A stretch of 64,000 nt of DNA from Beijerinckiaceae bacterium (GTDB taxonomy: Bacteria > Pseudomonadota > Alphaproteobacteria > Rhizobiales > Beijerinckiaceae): contig JALJOM010000008.1 in NCBI GenBank assembly GCA_024304885.1, positions 372,001 to 436,000 on the forward strand. Direction: 5' to 3'. Made by a program: the position numbers and the translations under genes. Each line of letters opens with the position of its first letter. Position 1 is the first letter of the stretch. The notes beneath the pieces were generated by a model. That model was not told the DNA's origin, did not search any database, and saw only the letters and a program-made list of their open reading frames with translations. Positions 37,943-45,773 of the stretch are shown here, piece after piece.

Positions 37943-39340
37943 ATGAACGTGATCGCGATCCTGTCCGGCGGTCTCGTCGGCTTCACGCTCGGCCTCGTCG
38001 GCGGGGGCGGCTCGGTCCTCGCCACTCCCCTGTTGCTCTATGCGATCGTCGGGCTGCCGCCTCATGTCGCGATCGGGACGGGCGCCTTCGCGGTCTCGGT
38101 CAACGCCTTCCTGAACTTCGTCTCGCAAGCTCGCAGCGGCCGGATCGTCTGGAAGGTCGCGATCCTCTTCGCGTTCTTCGGCTCGTTCGGCGCCTTCGTC
38201 GGCTCCTCGCTCGGCAAGGCGATGAACGGGGATGCCCTCATCTTCCTCTTCGGCCTCGCCATGCTCGGTGTCGGCGCCGCCATGTTGCGCCCGATCGAGC
38301 CGAAGCTCGATTCGAGCGGGAAGGTCGTGGCGTCGCCGACGAAATCCGCGCTCGTTGCCCTCGCGGTCGGCGTCCTCGCGGGCTTCTTCGGCATCGGCGG
38401 CGGCGTCTTGATCGTCCCCGGTCTCGTACTCGCCACCCGCATGCCGATGCTGAACGCGATCTCGACCTCGCTTCTCGCGGTCGGGAGCTTCGGCCTCACG
38501 ACCGCCGTCAACTACGCGGTCTCGGGCCTGGTCGATTGGATGATCGCGGCGCAATTCATCGGTGGCGGCCTGCTCGGCGGCTTCCTCGGGATCAAGTCGG
38601 GAGTTTTCTTGTCGCGCTCCAAGGGCGCGCTCAACATGGCCTTCGCCACGCTCGTCTTCGTGGTCGCGTCCTATGTGCTCTATCGCAGCGGCAGCGCCCT
38701 CTTCGGACCTCACCTCGCGCCGCAGCACGTGGCCGTGGAACAAGGTGCGGAGGCTGTGCGCGTGACGCCGTCCATGCCGGAACCTGCCGCGACGGCCGAG
38801 ACCGATGCGCCGACGTCGCCGCGCGCGCCGGCACGCGTCGCGGAACCTCCGGAGCTTGCCGCGCCTTTCGTAGAAGAACCGCGGCAACCTGCCGCGCCGG
38901 AACCGAAAAAGCTCGTCGTGCCGCCGGCCCCGAGCGCCGGCATCGAGGCAAGGCTGCGCGCCCTGCTCGGTGCCGAGGGGACGCCGGACGGCGGCGCCAC
39001 CTGGTTCGATCTCGGGTCTGTCCGCTTCGATGCCGGCGAGACGCGCCCGCGACCCGAGGCCGAGGCGCAATTGCGAAGCATCGCCGCGATCCTGTCGGCC
39101 GATCCCACAGCGCGAGTGATCATCGGCGGCCATACCGATCCGACCGGCGACGCAGGCAAGAACAGGCACATCTCCGAGCGTCGCGCGAGATACGTGCTGC
39201 GCGCATTGGTCCGCATGGGCGTCGATGCATCGCGCCTCGAAGCGCGGGGCTATGGGTCCAATCGGCCGATCGCTCCGAACCGCACGGCGGCGGGACGCGC
39301 CGCGAATCGACGCATCTCGCTCGGAGTGATTCGAGAATAG
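37943..39340 (+). CDS. TauE/SafE permease fused to an OmpA-like peptidoglycan-binding domain
   Basis: A 465-residue fusion. Residues about 1-255 are a TauE/SafE (sulfite/sulfonate exporter) permease with 7 to 8 helices and the repeat motifs GLVGGGGSVLATPLLLY and FFGIGGGVLIVPGLVL. Residues about 256-340 are a Pro/Ala/Glu linker. Residues about 345-465 are an OmpA-like domain (FDLGSVRFDAGE, IGGHTDPTGD, ERRARYVLRALVRMGVD, ARGYGSNRPIAPNR, NRRI), which binds peptidoglycan. TauE/SafE export of sulfite would match the persulfide dioxygenase product upstream. The fusion is in frame without a break. Confidence 0.85.
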   Translation: MNVIAILSGGLVGFTLGLVGGGGSVLATPLLLYAIVGLPPHVAIGTGAFAVSVNAFLNFVSQARSGRIVWKVAILFAFFGSFGAFVGSSLGKAMNGDALIFLFGLAMLGVGAAMLRPIEPKLDSSGKVVASPTKSALVALAVGVLAGFFGIGGGVLIVPGLVLATRMPMLNAISTSLLAVGSFGLTTAVNYAVSGLVDWMIAAQFIGGGLLGGFLGIKSGVFLSRSKGALNMAFATLVFVVASYVLYRSGSALFGPHLAPQHVAVEQGAEAVRVTPSMPEPAATAETDAPTSPRAPARVAEPPELAAPFVEEPRQPAAPEPKKLVVPPAPSAGIEARLRALLGAEGTPDGGATWFDLGSVRFDAGETRPRPEAEAQLRSIAAILSADPTARVIIGGHTDPTGDAGKNRHISERRARYVLRALVRMGVDASRLEARGYGSNRPIAPNRTAAGRAANRRISLGVIRE

Positions 39341-39479
39341 CGCTCCGGCCGTCGCACGCAGGGGCGCCGGGGCGCGTGCGAGCTCCTCACCCTGTCCCGG
39401 CGACTTCCGGTTGCAGCCTTGACAATCCATTAATACCAAGGCCTCCACCCTGCCGAAGTGCTCGAGAAAGAGGTGACGC

Positions 39480-40142
39480 TTGGTCAGGTTCGAGAACGTC
39501 GGCTTGCGCTACGGCATGGGGACCGAGATCCTCAAGGACATCTCCTTCTCCATCGAGCCTCAGTCGTTCCAGTTCCTGACCGGCCCCTCGGGCGCCGGCA
39601 AGACGACGCTCCTGCGCCTCATCCTTCTGTCGTTGCGACCGACCCGCGGCTTGATCAGCCTCTTCGATCGTGACGCGCATGCGCTCGACAAGGCGGAGAT
39701 CACCGCGCTCAGGCGTCGGATCGGCGTCGTGTTCCAGGATTTCCGCCTGCTCGACCATCTCACCACCTACGAGAACGTCGCCTTGCCGCTTCGCGTGCGC
39801 GGGAGGGAGGAGAGCGGCTATCGCAGCGAGGTGACGGAGCTCTTGCGCTGGGTCGGCCTCGGCGAGCGCATGCATGTTTTGCCGCCGGTCCTCTCCGGGG
39901 GGGAGAAGCAGCGTGCGGCCATCGCGCGGGCCTTGATCGTGCGCCCCGAGCTCTTGCTCGCGGACGAGCCGACCGGCAATGTCGATCCGAGCCTCGCGCG
40001 TCGCCTCTTGCGGCTCTTCACCGAGCTCCACAAGACAGGGACCTCGGTCGTGATCGCGACCCATGATCTCGGCCTCATGGACCAGTTCGACGGGGCACGC
40101 CGGCTCGTCCTCGGCGACGGCCGCCTGCACATCTTCGAGTGA
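39480..40142 (+). CDS. ftsE: Cell-division ATP-binding protein FtsE
   Basis: A 220-residue ABC ATPase of the FtsEX divisome complex that gates periplasmic murein hydrolases. Walker A is GPSGAGKTTL, the signature LSGGEKQRAAIARA, Walker B LLLADEPTGNVD. It begins with TTG at 39480, preceded by GAGG, and the sequence VRFENVGLRYG is the normal FtsE N terminus. ftsX follows after 7 bases. Confidence 0.94.
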   Translation: MVRFENVGLRYGMGTEILKDISFSIEPQSFQFLTGPSGAGKTTLLRLILLSLRPTRGLISLFDRDAHALDKAEITALRRRIGVVFQDFRLLDHLTTYENVALPLRVRGREESGYRSEVTELLRWVGLGERMHVLPPVLSGGEKQRAAIARALIVRPELLLADEPTGNVDPSLARRLLRLFTELHKTGTSVVIATHDLGLMDQFDGARRLVLGDGRLHIFE

Positions 40143-40149
40143 GAGGGCG

Positions 40150-41115
40150 ATGAGGCTGCTTCCCGGAGAGGACCGGTACGAGGACGAAATGTCCGAAGGC
40201 GGCGCGGCTCGCCACCGCAGGCCGGAGACGGCGCTCGTGCCGGCGGCCTCGATCGCCGGGCGCGCGCTCGTCACCGTCGTCGCCATCATGACCTTTCTCG
40301 CCTCGCTCACCGCGGGCGTCGCGATCCTGATCTCCGACGCCTCCCGCGGCTGGCAGGAGGAGGTCGCGCACGAGATGACGATCCAGATCAAGCCGGCCAT
40401 GGGACGAGACCTCGAGGCCGATGCCCGCACCGCGGCCGAGATCGCGCGCAAGACCCCGGGCGTCGCCTCGGCGCAAGCCTTCTCGAGGGAGGAATCCGAG
40501 GCGATCCTCGCGCCTTGGCTCGGCTCCGGCCTCGACCTTGCGCAGCTCCCCGTGCCGCGCCTCGTCGTCCTCGCGCTCGATCCGACCGAGCCTCTCGACT
40601 CGGAGGCGCTCGGCAAGGCGCTCGCGGCCGCCGTGCCGGGGGCGAGCCTCGACGATCACAGGCTGTGGCGGGCGCGGCTCGCGATCATGGCGCGCACGGT
40701 CGTGATCGTCGCCGCCGTGATCTTCGGCCTCGTCCTCGTCGCCATGGGCATCGCGGTCGGCTTCGCGACCCGCGGGGCCATGGCCGGAAATCGCGCGATC
40801 ATCGAAGTCCTCCACTTCGTGGGGGCCGCCGACGATTATATCTCGCGCCAGTTCCAGAGCCATTTCCTCTGGCTCGGCCTGCGCGGCGGCGCGATCGGCG
40901 GGGCCTCGGCGGTTTCCGTCTTTCTCCTGTCGGCCGGCCTCGCCGCCTGGTGGCGACGTACGCCGGGCGGCGACCAGATCGAGGCGATGTTCGGCGGCTT
41001 CGTCATCGGCCCGAACGTCTATGCGGCAATCGTCCTGATCGCGGGAGGGATCGGCGTCGTGACCGGGCTCGTCTCGCGCATCATCGTGTTTCGCCATTTG
41101 CGCGGGCTGAATTGA
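40150..41115 (+). CDS. ftsX: Cell-division protein FtsX
   Basis: A 321-residue membrane partner of FtsE with four predicted helices: one near residues 40-60 (ALVTVVAIMTFLASLTAGVAIL) and three in the C-terminal half (VVIVAAVIFGLVLVAMGI, GAIGGASAVSVFLLSAGLAA, IVLIAGGIGVVTGLVSRIIV), with the large periplasmic loop between. The final FRHLRGLN is typical. ATG 40150 is preferred to the in-frame upstream codons, which lie inside ftsE. Confidence 0.93.
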   Translation: MRLLPGEDRYEDEMSEGGAARHRRPETALVPAASIAGRALVTVVAIMTFLASLTAGVAILISDASRGWQEEVAHEMTIQIKPAMGRDLEADARTAAEIARKTPGVASAQAFSREESEAILAPWLGSGLDLAQLPVPRLVVLALDPTEPLDSEALGKALAAAVPGASLDDHRLWRARLAIMARTVVIVAAVIFGLVLVAMGIAVGFATRGAMAGNRAIIEVLHFVGAADDYISRQFQSHFLWLGLRGGAIGGASAVSVFLLSAGLAAWWRRTPGGDQIEAMFGGFVIGPNVYAAIVLIAGGIGVVTGLVSRIIVFRHLRGLN

Positions 41116-41453
41116 ACGAGCGCTTCTACCGGAGGAGGGCCCTCTCCACGTTCGCATGTCCCTGAACGGCACAGAGCGGCCCGAGGCTCGCGCCCCGGCC
41201 GCTCCGGGTCTTGATTCGTTGTTCCTGCAGCCGCGCTTTGAAGTCGTGTCGATAGCAAAGTGCATACGTTGTGGTGGGTGCGCCAGCCGGTCCGCCACAA
41301 GGGAAGCAAGCGGGTCCTCAGTTGCAGCATCACGGCGTGGCTCAAGCGGGCCGACGCTGTCGAGGATGCAACCTTGCATCGGCCGCAAAGCCGGTGCTTC
41401 GCAGGACGGCGGGGCATTCCTCCGAATTCAGCGCTCGCGACCAAGACCTGGCG
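41116..41453. other. Interval without a recognised gene
   Basis: The 338 bases between ftsX and the small secreted protein hold no supportable gene. Open frames here lack a ribosome site and similarity to any family I know. No terminator-like hairpin with a T-run was seen. Confidence 0.5.
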
Positions 41454-41699
41454 CTATTGGCACCGTGCCTGGTATCTGGCGCAATTGCCGCGGTTTTCCT
41501 CGCCGAGCTCCTTGTCTTCGAGGCATGCCTTTCGGAGCTGCTTGCATTCACTCGATTTTGCCGAGCGGCCCTCGGTTTGGCGCTTGTAGCCTGGATCGAC
41601 CTGGACGCCACCGGGCCCAATCTGGACGCCTTGCGAGATCGCTGAGGTGGGAATGGCAAAAAGTGCTGCTGTAGCCATGGCTAAGATATAGGTGCGCAT
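41454..41699 (-). CDS. Small secreted Cys-containing protein
   Basis: An 81-residue protein with a clear signal peptide (MRTYILAMATAALFAIPTSA, cleaved before ISQG) and a mature part of about 60 residues that starts VQIGPGGVQVDPGYK and ends with four Cys (CKQLRKAC, and CARYQARC). Similar short exported proteins with a GPGGV motif occur in Hyphomicrobiales, without known function. ATG 41699 places the signal peptide at the N terminus; the frame is open to 41714. The Cys pattern suggests two disulfides in the periplasm. Confidence 0.65.
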   Translation of the reverse strand: MRTYILAMATAALFAIPTSAISQGVQIGPGGVQVDPGYKRQTEGRSAKSSECKQLRKACLEDKELGEENRGNCARYQARCQ

Positions 41700-41863
41700 G
41701 TTTGCCTCCAGCAATGGTGCTCAAGGCCAACTGCGCAGGATGCGAATGGTTCCGCTGCTGCATGCGTGGACGACATGGTGACCGAACGCCCCGTCCCCAC
41801 ATGGTCGTGAGAAGAACGGCGAAGCTCGTAATCGACCGTGAGGTCCATGTGAGGCAGAATCGG

Positions 41864-41889
41864 CAAAAGGGCGGCCCGAAGGCCGCCCC
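41864..41889 (-). terminator. Rho-independent terminator of phoX
   Basis: On the minus strand GGGGCGGCC-TTCG-GGCCGCCC is followed by TTTTG, 27 bases after the phoX stop. A textbook GC stem, UUCG-type loop and T-run. Confidence 0.85.
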
Positions 41890-41915
41890 GTGATTGCGCT
41901 CGTGCGATCGCAGCT

Positions 41916-43880
41916 TCAGAAGGCGATCTTGCCGCCGCCCTTCTTGGTGATCACGACCACCGACGGACGCGGCGGGACGCCGTCCTGGAAATCGGGCCAG
42001 CGGGTGGAAGGATCATCGAAGCTGCTGTCCTCGCCCGGATGCTGCACTGCGAGGAACAGCGTCTCGAGGTCCGGCGTGAAGCGCGGTCCGCACATCTCCG
42101 CGTCGGTCGGTACATGGTAGAAATGCTTCGCGGTCCCGCGTGCGGGGCCCTTGGTCTCGAGGGCCCATAATCCGTCGGCCCGGCCGGTGCTATCGGCATT
42201 CTGGCCGTCGGTCGCCACCCAGAGGCGGCCGTGAGAATCCACCGCGACATTGTCGGGCATGCCGAACCAACCGTTCTCGGTGGTGGCAGGGTTGAAGCTC
42301 GCGCCGACGGCCGGATCGAGGGGGTTGCCGCATGTCACCAGGATTTCCCAGGTGAAGGTCGTCGCGGCATGGTCCCGGTAGTCGGGGGTGATCTCGATGA
42401 TGTGGCCGAAAAGGTTGCTGGCGCGCGGGTTGGCGGCATCGACCTGCGCGGCCGTGCGCCGCGAATTGTTGGTCAAGGCCACATAGATCTTGCCGGAAAT
42501 CTTGCTCGCCTCGACATCCTCCGGGCGGTCCATCCGGGTCGCGCCCAGAAGATCCGCGGCGCGGCGGGTCTCGATCAGCACGTCGCCTTGGCTGGCGAAT
42601 CCGTTCGCCGCATTCAGAGGTCCTTGGCCGTAGACGAGCGGCAGCCAGGTTCCTGTGCCGTCGGCGCCGAATCTCGCGACATAGAGAATGCCCTTGTCGA
42701 GCAGGTCCCGGTTTCTCGCGCGGTGGGTCCTGTCGACCTTGCCCTCGGTCACGAACTTGTAGACATAGTCGAAGCGCTCGTCGTCACCCATGTAGACGAC
42801 CAGGCGACCGTCCCGGTTGACGATGTTCTCGGCACCCTCGTGCTTGAAGCGCCCGAGCGCGGTGCGCTTGATCGGCGTCGAGGTCGGATCGAACGGGTCG
42901 ATCTCGATCACCCAGCCGAAGCGGTTGGCCTCGTTGGGCTCCTTCTTGATGTCGAAGCGATCGTAGAACGTGTCCCATCTGAAGGAATTGCCGGGGATGC
43001 CGTAGCGCCTGAAGGAGGCTTCGTTCGGATGTCCGGTCAAGGACGCGGACGGGTCGCTGAAATAGCCGTTGAAATTCTCCTCGCAGGTGAGCCAGGTGCC
43101 CCAAGGCGTGACGCCCCCTGCGCAATTGTTGAGCATGCCGTAGACCTTCCTTCCCGTCGGGTCTGCGCTCGTCTTCAGCTTGGCGTTGCCGGCGGCGGGA
43201 CCGGAAATGGCCATCTCGGTCGTCGCGGTAATGCGGCGCGCATAGGGGCTGCCGTGCACGACATGCCACTTGCCGGAGTGCTTTTTCACCTCGAGGACCG
43301 ATCCGCCATGCGCGGCCATCTCGATATCGACCACCGCCTGCGTCACCGGCGAGGCGACCGGAAGCATGAGGTCGGCGTCGGTGTATTCGTGGTTCACGAC
43401 GAGGAGCCCGTGCTCGCTCAAGCCGTTGCACCAGTCGGGATCGTGCGGATCCCTCGCGAGCGGAATATAGCCGAGAAAGTCGTTGTTGTAGCCGAATTGC
43501 TTCGCCTGCGCGGCGGCGGATTGGTTCTGGGGGTCGAAAGCCGGCGCGTCGGAAAGCACCTTGTCGCCCCAGCGGATCAGGATATCGGCGTCATAGCCCT
43601 CGGCGACGTGATCGTCCTCGTCGTGTCCTGCCGCGAGCTCGGTGAACCTGAAATGCGGCGTCGTGTTGGGACGGTAGGGAGTCCTTTGCACGGCAGGCAG
43701 CGCTGCTGCGGGGCCGGCCGCCGCGATCGCGGAAACCGCGAGCAGCCCTTTTGCCAGGTCACGCCTGGACAGGCGCTCGGCGATGACATCTCCCATCGTC
43801 GGGTTGTCGCCCGGGCTCGTGCCGATATCCTCGGGATCGACGACCTCGCCCAGGCGAGACCCATGCACATCGTGCTTCAT
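41916..43880 (-). CDS. phoX: PhoX-family alkaline phosphatase (Tat-exported)
   Basis: A 654-residue DUF839/PhoX phosphatase, a Ca- and Fe-dependent phosphomonoesterase of the periplasm. A Tat signal is seen at about residues 34-62, with SRRDLAKGLLAVSAIAAAG after a long N-region. Core features include EHGLLVVNHEYTD, MLNNCAGGVTPWGTWLTCEENFNGYF, YMGDDERFDYVYKF and FNPATTENGWFGMPDNVAVD. The conserved CAGG...TWLTCEEN region carries Cys and Glu metal ligands known from PhoX structures. AGGGGAG precedes ATG 43880. A possible Pho box lies about 60 bases upstream. Confidence 0.92.
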   Translation of the reverse strand: MKHDVHGSRLGEVVDPEDIGTSPGDNPTMGDVIAERLSRRDLAKGLLAVSAIAAAGPAAALPAVQRTPYRPNTTPHFRFTELAAGHDEDDHVAEGYDADILIRWGDKVLSDAPAFDPQNQSAAAQAKQFGYNNDFLGYIPLARDPHDPDWCNGLSEHGLLVVNHEYTDADLMLPVASPVTQAVVDIEMAAHGGSVLEVKKHSGKWHVVHGSPYARRITATTEMAISGPAAGNAKLKTSADPTGRKVYGMLNNCAGGVTPWGTWLTCEENFNGYFSDPSASLTGHPNEASFRRYGIPGNSFRWDTFYDRFDIKKEPNEANRFGWVIEIDPFDPTSTPIKRTALGRFKHEGAENIVNRDGRLVVYMGDDERFDYVYKFVTEGKVDRTHRARNRDLLDKGILYVARFGADGTGTWLPLVYGQGPLNAANGFASQGDVLIETRRAADLLGATRMDRPEDVEASKISGKIYVALTNNSRRTAAQVDAANPRASNLFGHIIEITPDYRDHAATTFTWEILVTCGNPLDPAVGASFNPATTENGWFGMPDNVAVDSHGRLWVATDGQNADSTGRADGLWALETKGPARGTAKHFYHVPTDAEMCGPRFTPDLETLFLAVQHPGEDSSFDDPSTRWPDFQDGVPPRPSVVVITKKGGGKIAF

Positions 43881-43941
43881 GAACTCCCCTTTCCACCTAT
43901 ACTTCAGGTTGTGTGGATCGGGGGCTTCTTAGAGAGCGTCA

Positions 43942-43959
43942 ATGAAGGTGCTGTGACGT
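43942..43959 (-). promoter_or_regulatory. Candidate Pho box upstream of phoX
   Basis: On the minus strand ACGTCAC-AGCA-CCTTCAT resembles the direct repeat CTGTCAT-N4-CTGTCAT bound by PhoB, with five matches of seven in each half. It lies 62-79 bases upstream of the phoX start. A second CGTCA-rich symmetric stretch is at 44023-44037. Weak by sequence, supported by the gene it precedes. Confidence 0.35.
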
Positions 43960-44174
43960 TGCGGATGCCTATAGTTCGGACGCCGGAACGACGAAGCAAC
44001 GTCATGCTCCGGTCATCCAAGCGTCACGATATGACGTTTCAGTGACCCATACGTTGCTCGTCGATTCTTGCGCGACGTCGGACTCCGCGGTTCGGCGCCA
44101 CGCCGATTCGCAGTTCGAGACCGAGTGAACCGAACCCGACTCGACGGCGCCCTCGTCGACGATCGGCGACGGGA

Positions 44175-44651
44175 TCACCCCTTCTCGCGGAGGAGCCTGC
44201 CCTTCTCACGGCTCCAGTCGCGCTGCTTCTCGGTCTCGCGCTTGTCGTGCAGCTTCTTTCCGCGTGCGAGAGCGATCTCCACCTTCGCTCGCCCCTTGTC
44301 GTTGAAGTAGATCTTCAACGGCACGAGGGTCATGCCTTCGCGCTCGGTGGCTTGGGCGAGCCGCGCGATCTCGCGCGCCTTCAGCAGCAATTTCCGCGGC
44401 CGCTTCGGCAGGTGGTTGAACCGGTTGGCCTGGAGATATTCCGGGATGTTGGCATTGACGAGATAGACCTCGCCCGCGCGATCGATCGCGGCATAGCTGT
44501 CGCCGATCGTCGCCTTGCCGGTGCGCAGTGATTTCACCTCGGTGCCGGTCAGCATGAGGCCGGCCTCGAAGGTCTCGCCGATCTCGTAGTTGAACCGCGC
44601 CCTGCGGTTGTCCGCGGCGATCTTGTGCGGTCGCTGCCTTGTCGCGGTCAC
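44175..44651 (-). CDS. smpB: SsrA-binding protein SmpB
   Basis: A 158-residue tmRNA partner in trans-translation that rescues stalled ribosomes. Core motifs: [94 protein letters not shown] and the basic tail. It starts with GTG at 44651, 7 bases after dapA, so the two are coupled. The ssrA RNA itself is not in the window. Confidence 0.96.
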   Translation of the reverse strand: MTATRQRPHKIAADNRRARFNYEIGETFEAGLMLTGTEVKSLRTGKATIGDSYAAIDRAGEVYLVNANIPEYLQANRFNHLPKRPRKLLLKAREIARLAQATEREGMTLVPLKIYFNDKGRAKVEIALARGKKLHDKRETEKQRDWSREKGRLLREKG

Positions 44652-44658
44652 TCGGGCA

Positions 44659-45552
44659 TCACCCCTCGATCAGGCCCGCATGCTGCATCGCGGCCCTGAT
44701 CACCGCTCGAGCCTTCTCCGTCGCGGGCAGCATCGGAGGCCGCACCCCGTCCACGATCTTGCCGAGGGCGGACAAGGCATATTTCGGCCCCGCCGGATTG
44801 GGCTCGACGAAGAGAGCCGCATGGAGGGGGCTCAGACGATCGTGGAGCTCGAGGGCAGTCGCGAAATCGCCCGCGAGGCAAGCCTGCTGCATGTCGGCGC
44901 AGAGGCGCGGCGCGACATTCGACGTCACCGAGATGCAGCCGTCGCCGCCATAGACCATCACCGCGAGCGCGGTCATGTCCTCGCCGGAGAGCTGGATGAA
45001 ATCCGCGCCGAGCGCCTGCCTCTGAAGTGCGGTGCGCGCGAGGTTGCCGGTCGCATCCTTCACGCCGGCGATATTCTTCAGCTCGTAGAGGCGCTGCATC
45101 GTCTCGATCGACATATCGACCACGGATCGCGGCGGGATATTGTAGATGATGATCGGAATGCCGACGGCATTGTTCACCGCCTCGAAATGGCGGTAGAGGC
45201 CTTCCTGCGACGGCTTGTTGTAATAGGGCGTGACGACGAGCAGGCCGTCGGCTCCGGCCTTCTCGGCGAATTGCGCGAGCTCGATCGCTTCTCTCGTATT
45301 GTTGGACCCCGCCCCCGCGATGACCGGCACGCGGCCTCGCGCCTCCGCGATGCAGGCGGCGACGACCCGGCGATGCTCCTCGTACGAAAGGGTCGGGCTC
45401 TCACCGGTCGTCCCAACCGGCACGAGGCCGTGCGTTCCGCTCGTAACCTGCCAATCGACCAGCGCGCGAAAGCAGGATTCGTCGACCTGCCCGTCCCGGA
45501 ACGGCGTGACGAGCGCAGTGATCGACCCCTTGAATGCCGCCTTCTTTCCCAT
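44659..45552 (-). CDS. dapA: 4-hydroxy-tetrahydrodipicolinate synthase
   Basis: DapA condenses pyruvate and aspartate semialdehyde in lysine and diaminopimelate synthesis. From ATG 45552 ([11 protein letters not shown]) it has 297 residues, normal for the family. Marks: [51 protein letters not shown] and the Schiff-base Lys in [11 protein letters not shown]. An in-frame start further upstream adds an Arg-rich stretch and is unlikely. It is followed by smpB and is divergent from the lytic transglycosylase gene, a conserved arrangement in this group. Confidence 0.95.
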   Translation of the reverse strand: MGKKAAFKGSITALVTPFRDGQVDESCFRALVDWQVTSGTHGLVPVGTTGESPTLSYEEHRRVVAACIAEARGRVPVIAGAGSNNTREAIELAQFAEKAGADGLLVVTPYYNKPSQEGLYRHFEAVNNAVGIPIIIYNIPPRSVVDMSIETMQRLYELKNIAGVKDATGNLARTALQRQALGADFIQLSGEDMTALAVMVYGGDGCISVTSNVAPRLCADMQQACLAGDFATALELHDRLSPLHAALFVEPNPAGPKYALSALGKIVDGVRPPMLPATEKARAVIRAAMQHAGLIEG

Positions 45553-45773
45553 GCCGCCACGCCTTTTCTGTGCCGCCGCCCTCGAGACGCCGCATTCTCG
45601 GGCTCGACTGGCCCGACGCGAGATCCTGCGGACCGCGAGACATAGTCGCTGCGCAGGTTTCGCGAAAGGGCCAGATGCCAAGCTCCGCGACACGGAGCGC
45701 GCCGTTGGGCCTTTGTTAACCCAGAAGCATCAATTTTCAACCGCGGGTACCGCGCTCGAGGATCGATCCGAGC

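Noticed and set aside
42231-44045. 604-codon open frame on the plus strand opposite phoX
   Set aside because: Antisense shadow; phoX has a Tat signal, motifs, ribosome site and terminator.
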